A DNA stretch of 64,000 nt from Paraburkholderia sp. BL10I2N1 (GCF_004361815.1 NZ_SNWA01000002.1:372001-436000); one strand, 5' to 3'; positions 33,510-42,740 are shown, numbered from the stretch's first letter. Notes: generated by a model from the sequence alone, not told the origin. Numbers and translations are program-made.

Positions 33510-35864
33510 TCAAAAGTGCTTCGTGATGCCCGCGTAAACCGCGCGCTGCGGTCCGTACTGCGGCGCACCGACGCCGATGCCCGAACCATTGCGTATCTGG
33601 TAGACGCGGCCGAACGCGTTGACAAGCACCAGTCGCGCATCGAATTTGCCGACAAGCGGTTCGTTGAAATGCTGGATCACGCCAAGATTGATCTGCGCAT
33701 ACCAAGGCAGCCTGTCCGTGTTTGCGAAGCCGCTACGTAGCCCGCTACCCACGATGCCGTCGGCAGTGAGCGTGGTAGCGCCGATCGCGTAGGTCCCGCC
33801 GAACGACGCAGTTATACGTTGATCGTGATCGAGATAGACCCAGTTGTTCGAGATGTACGCGAGCTCGTCAGGTCCGAAATTGAACTGGGCCGAATCGATG
33901 TTCTTGCCTTGGGCGCGGCTGTACGCGACGTTCAGGTACGCGGAGATGTTGTCCTGCCTGTAGCTCGTCGTCAGTTCGAACCCGTAGACGCGGCCGTACT
34001 GGTAGTTGAACGGAGTGAAGATCAGCGCAGTGCCGAACTGGCCTTCGTCCAGCAGGTTAGAGGATATTTTGTAGTACGCGTCGAGTCCGACCGTGAACGC
34101 AGACGTGACACGCTGGGTCACGCCGATGTCGAAATAGTGACTGCGCTCCGGCTGCACGGGATCGTTCTGTGCGGTCGGGCTTTGGTTGGTCGTACCGTTA
34201 AAGCGGCTGACGGTCGAACTGGACACCAGCTCGAATGCGGGAGGCGTGAAGTAACGCGCGTAGCCTGCGTGAATCGTCGTCGCGTTAGTCGGCTGATACA
34301 CGAGGCCGATGCGCGGGCTGAGTTGTCCCGCCTGCACGTACTCATCCATCCGGTCGTAGCGCAGGCCATAGTTCAGCGTGAGCTTGCTGGTGATCTTCCA
34401 CTCGTCCTGGACGTAAGCGCTGTACAGGTACCCTGTCTTGCTGTTCGAGTCGTCAATCGTGAACGGTTGGTCGGATAGCTGGTTGCCATCTGCATCGGCA
34501 GGAAAGACCGATACGCTGTTGTCGAACACCGCGTGCTCCTCCTGGAACATGATGCCCGCGCGCAGCGTATGGCTGTCGTTCAGACGGTACGTCGTGTCCG
34601 CCTGCACGCCGTTAGCCCTGTTGCTGTGAAAATCCTCCGAAGCAACGCCGTTGAATATCAGGTCGCCAACCGGATCAGGGTTGAACTTTGTGCGCGTGTA
34701 GCGCGTAAAGAGTGCAACCTGATAGTCGAGGGCACCGCCATTCGTGCCCTGCAACGCCAGCACCGCAAAGTTGTTCAGCTCCGACTGCGTTTCGTTGAGG
34801 TCTGCGGAATTGAAATTCGAGCTTCCGTTCAGTGTAAAGACGGGCGGCAGGCCGGGCGTGTTCGGAATCTGGAACTGGTTGCTCGCGGTGCCGAACATCA
34901 CGCTGACGCGCGTCAGCGGATTGATCAGATACGACATATAGCCAAAGCCGTTGCCCTGCCGGGTGTGATCGTGCAGGGGGCTGCCGTCGGACGTGGGCGC
35001 TTCGATGCCCAGATTGTTCTGACCCAGCATGCCGGAGAAGTAATAGCTGAATGGACCTGCTGAGCCGAAGACGTCGGCGCTCGTCTGGATCGTCTGATGG
35101 CTGCCGCCATAGACATCAATCGACCCGCCGTTGCCAAGATTGCCCGACTTCGTGCGGATGTCGACGATGCCTGCCGTTCGATAGCCGTACTGCGCCGGCA
35201 GCGCACCGGTGACGAGATTCAGCTGGTCGATGATCCGTGTATCGAACGACTGGCCGAAGCCGCTGATCGGCTCTGGAATGATGATGCCGTTGATACGGTA
35301 TTGCAGATCGGCATGATCGCCGCGCACATGGACTTGACCAAAGGAATCGCTAGCCACGCCCGGCGCCTGCAGCAGTACCTGATTGAGCGGCGTGTTAGCG
35401 CCTTGCGGCATAGCATTGATGTCGGCCTGTGTGATGCGATAGACGCTGGTGCCCACCTCCGGTAGCAATCCGTTGCGCGCCCTGTCGAGACGTTGCGCGT
35501 TGACCGTGACGTCGAGTGTGGCGTACTTTTTAAGCACGATGTTCAGCACGCGAGCCGACTGCCCCGCCTCCACTGTCGTAATGCTGGTAGCCGTGCCGAA
35601 GCCTTTTGCATCGACCGTCGCCGCATACGTTCCAGCATCGATGCCGTCCACGGTGAAGTGGCCGTCACGCCCTGTGGTGGCGTGACCGATCGTTTCGCCC
35701 TTCGCATCCTGAATCGAAACGCCGGCGTTTTCGACCGGCTGGCCCTGTGAATCGTTGACGATGCCTGTCAGTGCAACGCTCTGGGGCGCATCAAGCGCGT
35801 GCGATGAGAAAGCCTGTCCAAGCAACAGGATGCTGCACAACGAAACGGGCGTGCGATTGTTCAT
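33510..35864 (-). CDS. TonB-dependent outer-membrane receptor
   Basis: 784 aa. A signal peptide (SLCSILLLGQAFSSHA) is followed by a carboxypeptidase-regulatory-like beta sandwich (about 25-110, VNDSQGQPVENAGVSIQDAK), a plug domain (NQVLLQAPGVASDSFGQVHV, DHADLQYRINGIIIPEP) and a 22-strand barrel ending in the aromatic residue of GITKHF. It imports a ligand with TonB energy. The dedicated exbB-exbD-tonB genes follow directly. A Zur-like palindrome (35973-35990) lies about 110 bp upstream, so zinc or a zinc complex is a likely substrate (inference; ZnuD in other bacteria is the precedent). The start is ATG 35864; an upstream GTG at 35906 is unlikely. Confidence 0.9.
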   Translation of the reverse strand: MNNRTPVSLCSILLLGQAFSSHALDAPQSVALTGIVNDSQGQPVENAGVSIQDAKGETIGHATTGRDGHFTVDGIDAGTYAATVDAKGFGTATSITTVEAGQSARVLNIVLKKYATLDVTVNAQRLDRARNGLLPEVGTSVYRITQADINAMPQGANTPLNQVLLQAPGVASDSFGQVHVRGDHADLQYRINGIIIPEPISGFGQSFDTRIIDQLNLVTGALPAQYGYRTAGIVDIRTKSGNLGNGGSIDVYGGSHQTIQTSADVFGSAGPFSYYFSGMLGQNNLGIEAPTSDGSPLHDHTRQGNGFGYMSYLINPLTRVSVMFGTASNQFQIPNTPGLPPVFTLNGSSNFNSADLNETQSELNNFAVLALQGTNGGALDYQVALFTRYTRTKFNPDPVGDLIFNGVASEDFHSNRANGVQADTTYRLNDSHTLRAGIMFQEEHAVFDNSVSVFPADADGNQLSDQPFTIDDSNSKTGYLYSAYVQDEWKITSKLTLNYGLRYDRMDEYVQAGQLSPRIGLVYQPTNATTIHAGYARYFTPPAFELVSSSTVSRFNGTTNQSPTAQNDPVQPERSHYFDIGVTQRVTSAFTVGLDAYYKISSNLLDEGQFGTALIFTPFNYQYGRVYGFELTTSYRQDNISAYLNVAYSRAQGKNIDSAQFNFGPDELAYISNNWVYLDHDQRITASFGGTYAIGATTLTADGIVGSGLRSGFANTDRLPWYAQINLGVIQHFNEPLVGKFDARLVLVNAFGRVYQIRNGSGIGVGAPQYGPQRAVYAGITKHF

Positions 35865-36243
35865 CTTCTTTTTAAATAGGTAGGCGGGGGCTGGTGCACG
35901 GCGCACCGCTCAACATGACGCGCAGGGAGAGATTCGCCAGATTCCAGCAAGATCAGGTGGCACTACATATTCGAGATGTTATAACATATCATCTGCTAGG
36001 CACAACACGACTCGCTACGGTAAGTCCGTGGTTCTGTCACCAAAGGCAGGAAAGGGTTCCTGGCGTACCGGACGACATCTATGCGAAGGCCGCGCGCACC
36101 GGCCGGATCCGAAGAAAATGACCATTCCGGTAGCAAGCGCGGCAATCAGCACGAAAACCGTACCCGCGCATGGCCGGAGACCAACCGCCAAACGGGTCAT
36201 CAAGTTCTGCCGCGCGATACGTTTGGACGCAATTGGTAGGGCA
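35865..36243. other. Intergenic region with a Zur-like box
   Basis: About 380 bp between the receptor gene and the broken hydrolase. Apart from the A+T-rich palindrome at 35973-35990, no gene or clear signal is seen. Confidence 0.45.
35973..35990. promoter_or_regulatory. Zur-like operator
   Basis: GAGATGTTATAACATATC contains the perfect 12-bp palindrome ATGTTATAACAT and extends outward with one mismatched pair. The core GTTATAACAT matches the known Zur-box type (ATGTTATANNATAACAT). It lies about 110 bp upstream of the TonB receptor gene. A perfect 18-bp version occurs at 39928-39945. Confidence 0.7.
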
Positions 36244-37065
36244 ATGACGAAAACGATACGCTGCAAATGGGACAGAGGAGAGATTTCGCTGGACGTCGAT
36301 GAGGCCGGCAGCGGCGCTTCGGTCGTTCTCCTGCCGGCCCTGAGTTCGATTTCCACGCGCCTGGAGATGCACCCGCTGTTCGACGGGCTCGTGCCTCAAT
36401 TCCACGTGGTGACGGTTGACTGGCCAGGATTCGGAGGCCAGGCGCGCCCGAAAGAGGAATGGTCGCCGGAGCTTCTCTTGGCGTTTCTCAACTGGTTCCT
36501 GAGCCACATCGTGGCGCCGCCGCACGCCATTGTCGCCGCCGGACACGCAGCCACCTATGCGCTTTACCAGGCCGTTTTGCGGCCCGGAACGATTGATCGG
36601 CTGGTCCTCGTCGCCCCGATGTGAACGACGGTGCAAATGCGACGCTAGACGACGGCGTTCTGAAGTTGAGCGTGTAGCGGCGCGATCGATCACCCGTCGT
36701 TGGCCCGCTCCTCTATCGGCTCAACGTCAACCGCCATGTCATCACCATGATGGCGATAGAACACGTTTACAGCGATCCTGACTGGCTTGGCGGCGATCGT
36801 CTCGCGGCCAAACTCGCCGTGACCCGCGCTCTTGGTGCCCGGCACAGTTCGGTACGCTTTGTGACCGGTGCGCTTGACCGGGTCGACAACCGCGCAGCGT
36901 TCATTGATCTTGCGCGGCGAGCCAACATTCCGACCCTCCTTACGGCGATCAGACGCCGCCAAAATCGCGTGCCGAGATGGACGCGTTGGCACAATTCACG
37001 AAGAGTTCCCGGAAGTCGTCTCCCTCGCCATCAGGCAGTTCCTGACAGAAGAATTGCCGCTTTAG
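36244..37065 (+). pseudogene. Alpha/beta hydrolase, broken by frameshifts
   Basis: The first frame (36244-36624) reads KWDRGEISLDVDEAGSGASV, VVTVDWPGFGGQARPKEEWS and VAAGHAATYALYQAVL then stops after VLVAPM. A second frame resumes near 36680 with VVGPLLYRLNVNRHVITMMA, HVYSDPDWLGGDRLAAKLAV and RANIPTLL. A third frame gives the C-terminus IHEEFPEVVSLAIRQFLTEE and stop at 37065. Together they make a full-length hydrolase of about 270 aa with at least two frameshifts. The expected nucleophile elbow G-x-S-x-G is replaced by AGHAAT, so the ancestor may itself have been divergent. Confidence 0.75.
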
Positions 37066-37324
37066 ACGATCAATGACTGAACAGCATAGCCTGACGCTGT
37101 CGAAAATGAACGCGTGCAGTGTTGGCGAGGTCGTATTCACAATGTGCGCGAGGCAAACCTAACCTCGCCCCGCTCGCGTCCAGACACACCACACTGTTGG
37201 GTGTAAAGCTTCGCAATTCGACGGCCTGGTGCTGCTTCAACGATTCACGCGCGTCGCCGGCTACCGCGTGAAATCCATTTTCCCCTAAACGCTCACTTCC
37301 ATTGCAATTAGTAACTAAAAAGTT

Positions 37325-37351
37325 AAGTCTTCGCGATTTGTGAGAAGACTT
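37325..37351 (-). terminator. Hairpin at the end of the 504-aa gene
   Basis: AAGTCTTC and GAAGACTT form a perfect 8-bp stem with an 11-nt loop immediately after (and touching) the stop codon of the minus-strand gene. Read on the minus strand it is followed by TAACTTTTTAG, giving a short U-run, so an intrinsic terminator is plausible. Confidence 0.55.
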
Positions 37352-38865
37352 CAGTGTGCTGCGGCCAGAATTGGAACGATGTTGAAACGGGTGAGAGAAC
37401 AGGCAGCAGCGATGGCGGCGCGGCCCAGACGCGTGAGGTAGTAGCGGTAGGTATGGGCCACCTTCTTGATCAAGCCGAGTGTGCGCAGTCGCGAGAGCTG
37501 TCGGGACAGCACCGGGGCGCTCATGTCCACATGCCTGGCCAGATCGGCACGGCGCAGGCCATGCACGTTGAACTCGCCGCGCTGCAAGGCACGCAGCAGT
37601 GCTTGCTCGCCGCCGTTGAAGAAGTTGAGTCCTTTGACCCTGCGCTCATTACTGCCCACGCGGGACTGGCTCAAACGTTGAAGGTCGCGCTCACCTGCGC
37701 TGGGGTCATCCAGACTCGACAAAAACGCGAGGTAGCGCTGGTTGCAGCCCAGCATGATCTCGCGCAGGTCGAACAGGCTGTAGATGGTTTTCCTCAACGC
37801 TGCGAGTTCGTAGGTGCTTTGGCCATTCCTGTGTTCCACCTTGCGGTGGTGTTTGAAGAAGCTCACGTCGTTGATGGTGGTTTCTATCCGCAACACATGG
37901 GAGAACTTGTCGTAAACCTTGACGCTGGCAACGCCCATATGGTGCTTGATGCAGCGTCCCTCGATGCGGGTGGACAGCCGCGAGCCGATCTCCTGCGCCA
38001 ATTGCGGCGTGACCTTCTTGCCCAGGAAGCCGGCTACTTTCCCGGCGTGCGCGGCCAGCACCGCCTGACGCGACAGCACGTCGTACAGCGGCACCAGCGT
38101 CTGTTGGCTGCGGAACATCAGGTCAGTGGAATACTCGGCCTGCCGCAGGCTCCAGTGGTAGGTCTGGCCGAACACGTCGAGCACCGGGCACAGCCACTGC
38201 GCGTAGCGGTCCAGTCGCTCATGCAGCATATCGGGGCTCAGCGCGTCGGCGATGGCCTGTGCACGGTCCATATCGGCAATGCGCAAAAAGGCGTTGTCGG
38301 CCTGCACGAACCCGATGCCCTCGCGCTTGAGCGCACGGGCCACGGCGCCGTGGCCATTGCAGTAGAACTGCAAGCCGAACGGTGCCCAGGTCGGGACCCT
38401 GAGGTAGCACAGCCCGAGTTCGTCATCGATGAAGTAGAAGTAGTAGTGCAGACACTTGCCCGTCTCGGGGCGCAGGTAGGTCTTGCCGCTGCTCTTGTCG
38501 TGCCACGGCTTGTAGCTCGGGCAGGCCTCCATCGCCGAGATGACGTGCACCAGCCCGGGTGCATCGCCACGCCCCTGCAGCACGCGTGCCACCAGATCTT
38601 CCTTGCGGATGTGGCTCTTGTTGACGTGCTCAATCTCGATGCCGGCGGCAGCGCAGACCTCTTGCGCGCGCACACGGATGCGTTCGCGCAGCGGTTCGGC
38701 GAACCTGGCGTAGTCGAATAGGCGAATGCCGTTGGCGTTCAGAAAACTCGTCATGCCCGCTGCGTAGCACGCGCCAGGCAGCGTGCCCGTGATCAGGATT
38801 CGGTCAAAGCACGACAGCACGCCGTGCAAATTCGCCGCGTAACGCTCAATCAGATCGGCCTTCAT
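37351..38865 (-). CDS. Uncharacterised 504-aa protein with C-terminal winged helix, probably mobile
   Basis: 504 aa. The N-terminal two thirds (IERYAANLHGVLSCFDRILI, GLVHVISAMEACPSYKPWHD, CLHYYFYFIDDELGLCYLRV, PTWAPFGLQFYCNGHGAVAR) form a large domain I cannot name. The last about 90 residues are a MarR-like winged helix (RADLARHVDMSAPVLSRQLS, then RLRTLGLIKKVAHTYRYYLT). Close relatives of this arrangement, as far as I recall, occur in many copies across beta-proteobacteria and are annotated only as hypothetical or MarR-like, which suggests a transposase-like or mobile-element protein. The surrounding A+T-rich flanks and the broken neighbour support insertion. The large plus-strand ORF over it is a shadow. 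Confidence 0.75.
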   Translation of the reverse strand: MKADLIERYAANLHGVLSCFDRILITGTLPGACYAAGMTSFLNANGIRLFDYARFAEPLRERIRVRAQEVCAAAGIEIEHVNKSHIRKEDLVARVLQGRGDAPGLVHVISAMEACPSYKPWHDKSSGKTYLRPETGKCLHYYFYFIDDELGLCYLRVPTWAPFGLQFYCNGHGAVARALKREGIGFVQADNAFLRIADMDRAQAIADALSPDMLHERLDRYAQWLCPVLDVFGQTYHWSLRQAEYSTDLMFRSQQTLVPLYDVLSRQAVLAAHAGKVAGFLGKKVTPQLAQEIGSRLSTRIEGRCIKHHMGVASVKVYDKFSHVLRIETTINDVSFFKHHRKVEHRNGQSTYELAALRKTIYSLFDLREIMLGCNQRYLAFLSSLDDPSAGERDLQRLSQSRVGSNERRVKGLNFFNGGEQALLRALQRGEFNVHGLRRADLARHVDMSAPVLSRQLSRLRTLGLIKKVAHTYRYYLTRLGRAAIAAACSLTRFNIVPILAAAH

Positions 38866-39340
38866 GGTTCACTTCGGCATCGGCTGGCTATATGGCTACG
38901 CATCGTACTACCTGTTTGGTTCCGGCTCGTCCGGCTTAGGTTAACCGGCCAGTTCCCCCCGCGCCGACAGTTGCCTGAAAGCCACCACCAATTCACTTCC
39001 ATCAATCTGTGGATTGAACGAGAATCAACCGAATGAGTGTGAACGAGTCCGACGCGTTTGCGACAATTGTGGTTTCCGGCCACCGGCTGGAAGCTGCAGG
39101 AGCGAATGTGTAACGCGCTCCGGAGCCCGGCGCGCCTGCCGCCTGGTCATGCTCTGGCAGCGCCTGCAGGTAACGCATGCGGCACGGCTGGTGATCCGTC
39201 GGCGAGACGCAAAGCATGTTTTCTGTGCCCTGCCGGTCCACCATGTGCCCACTCTGCTCAGCAGCGCGTTTACCCATGCGGGCGAGCCGAGCCCGGGCCC
39301 GGAAGAGAAGCCCCCCTGACGCACGACGAGGAGAGTCACC
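38866..39340. other. Intergenic region
   Basis: About 475 bp. Short open frames exist but none has a ribosome site or recognisable character. The strongest signal is the ribosome site CGAGGAGAGTCACC immediately before the His-rich gene. Confidence 0.4.
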
Positions 39341-39688
39341 ATGAGCACCTGTCACGAACCACACCATGCGCATCACGACCATCAGCACGGTCCGAATTGC
39401 GGCCACACGGCGATCAGACATAACGATCACGTCGATTACCTGCATGACGGTCACCTGCATCACCCGCACGGCGATCATGTAGATGAGCATAGGCTCGAAG
39501 TGAGCGCGAACAATCCCGATCAATGTACGCCTGGCTGCGGCGGCCACGCGCCGGGTCACGTCCATGGCCCCGGGTGCGGCCACGAACCTATGCCACATGG
39601 CGACCACGTTGACTATCTCGTCGACGGTCACCTGCATCATCCGCACGGAGATCATTGTGACGATCACGGCGCGGTCGAACTCGCCTGA
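39341..39688 (+). CDS. Histidine-rich metal-binding protein with internal repeat
   Basis: 115 aa, about one quarter histidine. Two copies of an HxDHVDYL-[HV]-DGHLHHPHGDH unit (about 29-48 and 87-106) are separated by GPGCGHEP and CTPGCGGHAPGHVHGPGCGH, which adds cysteine ligands. No signal peptide, so it is a cytoplasmic metal buffer or chaperone. Such proteins commonly lie beside CobW/G3E GTPases in zinc regulons. It has a strong ribosome site (GAGGAGAG). The GTPase at 40072 follows on the same strand but has its own Zur-like box. Confidence 0.85.
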   Translation: MSTCHEPHHAHHDHQHGPNCGHTAIRHNDHVDYLHDGHLHHPHGDHVDEHRLEVSANNPDQCTPGCGGHAPGHVHGPGCGHEPMPHGDHVDYLVDGHLHHPHGDHCDDHGAVELA

Positions 39689-40071
39689 GCGAGCGATGAA
39701 AGGCGATCGAAGTCTTTGAAAGCGGACTGATATCCGTCGAACTAAATCTGGCTGCGAATCGCTTCTCGCCAAGGTGGGATTCGCGTCGCCCGTGCCTGGA
39801 AGCACGTCGCCGCTCAGGCACAGACGCGGGATTCATTTCCTGTCACCGCGTGAATCCAGACGCATGACTATTCCCGCAGCCCACACTCCCGGGAAACAGT
39901 TACAAAGGCGTCGTTCAAAATATTAATGCAATGTTATAACATTGCGTATATGCTGCATAAACGCTTTGGACGGGTTCGCTGGTATGTCCGGCCAGGTAGT
40001 GCTGGCCCAGTTGCCGCACCCGTTGCCCGACTCGATTTGCAGCACCAACTGTCAAAAAGGCTTGATCTGCG
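39689..40071. other. Intergenic region carrying a perfect Zur-like palindrome
   Basis: About 380 bp with no gene. The A+T-rich segment around 39918-39960, centred on 39928-39945, probably holds the promoter of the CobW GTPase. Confidence 0.5.
39928..39945. promoter_or_regulatory. Zur box (perfect 18-bp palindrome)
   Basis: GCAATGTTATAACATTGC is a perfect palindrome with the Zur-type core ATGTTATAACAT, identical over 12 bp to the box at 35976-35987. It lies about 127 bp upstream of the CobW/G3E GTPase start, a gene class repeatedly found in Zur regulons. Confidence 0.8.
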
Positions 40072-41079
40072 ATGACCGCCACAAACTCTACCCATCTTAT
40101 CCCTACGATGATCCTGACGGGCTTTCTGGGCAGCGGCAAGACCACCCTGCTCAACCGCATCCTGTCCGAACATCGCGGCGGGCGCGTCGCTGTGATTGAA
40201 AATGAATTCGGGGAGACCGGTATCGATAATGAACTGTTGGTACAGGACGGCGATGAGCAGATCGTCGAAATGAACAACGGCTGTATCTGCTGCACGGTGC
40301 GGGGGGATCTGGTGCGGATCCTGTCGACGCTCGCCGAGAGGCGCGCGAATGGAGAGTTGAACTTCGAGCGCGTGATTATCGAAACGACAGGCCTTGCTGA
40401 TCCTGCGCCCGTTGCGCAGACATTCTTCGTCGACGACACGGTGCAGGCTTCATACATGCTCGATGCGATCGTCACGGTGGTGGACGCGAAGCATGCCGAG
40501 GCGCAGTTGACCGAACATCACGAGGCACAGGAGCAGGTCGGATTCGCGGACTGCATCCTGATGTCGAAAGTTGACCTCGTATCGCACGAAGAGGCCAGTC
40601 AGCTCAGTGCGCGACTGCGGCAAATGAATCCGCGGGCACCGATCAAGCCCGTGCATTTCGGCGAGACCGACCTCACGGAGCTGCTGGACACTCGAAGTTT
40701 CGACCTCAATGCCATCATCGATATTGAACCGGACTTCCTCGAGGACCTGGCGCACGAACACGATGACGACGTTGCGTCGTTTGTCTACCGCACCAAGGTC
40801 CCGCTCGATCGGGACAAGGTCGAAGCGTTCTTCAGCGAAATGGTCGCGACCTATGGCACCGCCATGCTGCGCTACAAGGGAGTGCTTGATATCCATGGCG
40901 TTGACCGTCGCACCGTCTTCCAGGGCGTGCACATGATCTTTGGTGCGAACATTGACAGGTCATGGGGTGAGGATGAAGTGCGTGAAACGAAGATCGTCTT
41001 CATTGGCAAGCGGTTGCCAGCCGACCTCTTCAGGTCGGGGCTCGACGATTGCATGATTCGCGAAGATCTGCGGCAGTGA
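40072..41079 (+). CDS. CobW/G3E-family GTPase, zinc metallochaperone type
   Basis: 335 aa. Walker A GFLGSGKTTLLN (17-28), the metal-binding CICC motif at 71-74 (NNGCICCTVRGDL), E-T-T-G-L-A-D-P switch region, SKVDL (NKxD-like base recognition) and a C-terminal CobW_C domain (VASFVYRTKVPLDRDKVEAF to the end). These proteins (ZigA/ZNG1/YeiR group) deliver zinc to client enzymes during starvation. The perfect Zur box upstream and the His-rich neighbour support this role here. Full length; no fusion. Confidence 0.92.
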   Translation: MTATNSTHLIPTMILTGFLGSGKTTLLNRILSEHRGGRVAVIENEFGETGIDNELLVQDGDEQIVEMNNGCICCTVRGDLVRILSTLAERRANGELNFERVIIETTGLADPAPVAQTFFVDDTVQASYMLDAIVTVVDAKHAEAQLTEHHEAQEQVGFADCILMSKVDLVSHEEASQLSARLRQMNPRAPIKPVHFGETDLTELLDTRSFDLNAIIDIEPDFLEDLAHEHDDDVASFVYRTKVPLDRDKVEAFFSEMVATYGTAMLRYKGVLDIHGVDRRTVFQGVHMIFGANIDRSWGEDEVRETKIVFIGKRLPADLFRSGLDDCMIREDLRQ

Positions 41080-41357
41080 CCTGCGCAATCATCTCCTGAT
41101 TGACGTTCGAAGTCCTGCGGCATGGCTACACCACCAGTTTGGAGGTGCAATTCAGAATGCGAAGCCGACTACGGTCGTGTCCACGGCCCCCCAGGACCCA
41201 TGCGATTACCCACGAGCTCAAACCGTACGACGAATTGCCCGTAAATCCGGCCCGAGTGCGGTCGCCTGTCGCACATGCGGCCGGGACCGCATAAGTTAAT
41301 CAAAGTGCGTGGCATAATCCGTGCCGTTCCACCAACCGACACCGAATCGCCAAGCAC

Positions 41358-41738
41358 ATGCTGAGCCGTTTTCAACGGAAAATAGGTAGCCTTTTGGGAT
41401 TGCTCGCGATCCTGATGGCAACGCTCGCGCCGACGGTTTCGCACACACTGGCCGCCGCTCGTGCTGACGATTCGACGCTGGGTGAGGGCTGTTCAATGCC
41501 TTCGATGCAGCATCAGGAGCAGGACAGCAAATCCCATCCAGACTCAACGATGTCCGACGGGCAGGCGTGCGGTTATTGTGGCCTGCTTGCGCATCTGCCC
41601 GTCATACCCGGCGTACAAGCGACTTTCGCCGTCACCGTCCGGGCCATCCAGCATCCGGTAGCAACCCGCTTCGAAAGCGTTCGCCTGGTTGAACCGCTTA
41701 CGCCCGCCCAGCCCCGCGCCCCTCCCGTTTCATCCTGA
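41358..41738 (+). CDS. DUF2946 protein (CGYC motif)
   Basis: 126 aa. An N-terminal membrane or signal segment (IGSLLGLLAILMATLAPTVS) is followed by a variable, Met/His-containing stretch (CSMPSMQHQEQDSKSHPD) and the DUF2946 hallmark ACGYCGLLAHLPVIPG. DUF2946 genes cluster with copper and TonB-receptor genes and probably bind metal in the periplasm or membrane. It is followed by the outer-membrane protein, CopC and CopD genes on the same strand. Confidence 0.85.
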   Translation: MLSRFQRKIGSLLGLLAILMATLAPTVSHTLAAARADDSTLGEGCSMPSMQHQEQDSKSHPDSTMSDGQACGYCGLLAHLPVIPGVQATFAVTVRAIQHPVATRFESVRLVEPLTPAQPRAPPVSS

Positions 41739-41840
41739 TCTGAATCTCATCGACGCGATGCACTCGCTGCATCGCGGTGTGTCGCGCGTCTGTAATCAGA
41801 CGTGCGGCGGCATAACGACGACCCCAAACAAGGATGAACC

Positions 41841-42740
41841 ATGCACACCCTTTCCACGCGCGGCGGCAAACCGCTGCTCACGGCAGCATTCATTTCGGCT
41901 GCCACAAGCGCGCTTCTGCTCATCCCTTCGCTCGCAACCGCCCATGCAATTGCGGGCGACCGTGTTTTTCCGTCGACGCTGGCCGTCGATGACCCAGGCG
42001 TCGGCGACGAGGCCAACCTTCTATATGGTCACATCCGCGTTCCCAGTGACAACGGTGACCAAAGCATCAACACCTTCAGTTTCGAGTACGACAAGCTGAT
42101 CACATCACGACTGGCACTATCCGTTACGGGCGCTTATGTGATGCAAAACAACCCGACCACTCGTGGCTTTGATAACTTTGGGGTTGGTTTGAAGTATCTG
42201 CTGTACGTGAATGAAGCGCACGAGTTCATGACGTCGGTCGGCGTCAACGCCCAACTCGGCGGGACGGGAAGCCAGGCAATCGCCAACAACTTTTCGACCA
42301 TCTCACCGACGATCTACGCCGGCAAGGGCATGGGCGACCTGCCCGATTCGCTCGCCTGGCTGCGGCCGATCGCCATTACTGGCGTAGCTGCTCCGGCGCT
42401 GACCACCGGGGCCGGACAGCCCAACGCGTTCAATTACGGCTTCACGGTCCAGTACAGCCTGCCCTACCTGCAGCAGCACGTTCATGACGTGGGGCTGCCG
42501 CAACCGCTGTCGAACCTCATTCCTATAGTCGAGATTCCGCTGTCGAGAAGCCAGGGACAGACGACGGGGACGGTCAATCCGGGTTTCATCTGGATTAACC
42601 GCTACGGTCAGTTCGGCGTCGAAGCGCAGATACCGATCAACAATGCGAGCGGTTCGCACGTGGGCATCCTGGTGCAGGCCCATATCTTCTTCGACGACAT
42701 CGCGCCGACGACGATCGGGAAGCCACTATTCCCGTGGTGA
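41841..42740 (+). CDS. Outer-membrane transporter-like beta-barrel protein
   Basis: 299 aa. A signal peptide (LLTAAFISAATSALLLIPSL, ATAHA) precedes a barrel-like sequence of alternating strands ending in phenylalanine/tryptophan (FFDDIAPTTIGKPLFPW). It resembles the MetA-pathway phenol-degradation/putative transporter family commonly found in DUF2946-CopC-CopD cassettes. The substrate is unknown; a role in metal (copper) handling is inferred from neighbours. It lies 100 bp after the DUF2946 gene. Confidence 0.75.
   Translation: MHTLSTRGGKPLLTAAFISAATSALLLIPSLATAHAIAGDRVFPSTLAVDDPGVGDEANLLYGHIRVPSDNGDQSINTFSFEYDKLITSRLALSVTGAYVMQNNPTTRGFDNFGVGLKYLLYVNEAHEFMTSVGVNAQLGGTGSQAIANNFSTISPTIYAGKGMGDLPDSLAWLRPIAITGVAAPALTTGAGQPNAFNYGFTVQYSLPYLQQHVHDVGLPQPLSNLIPIVEIPLSRSQGQTTGTVNPGFIWINRYGQFGVEAQIPINNASGSHVGILVQAHIFFDDIAPTTIGKPLFPW

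Noticed and set aside
37354..38721. 455-residue plus-strand open frame
   Set aside because: It lies antisense to the 504-aa gene, has no ribosome site, and its composition (many Val-Ala-Gln-His runs) is typical of a reverse-frame shadow in G+C-rich DNA.
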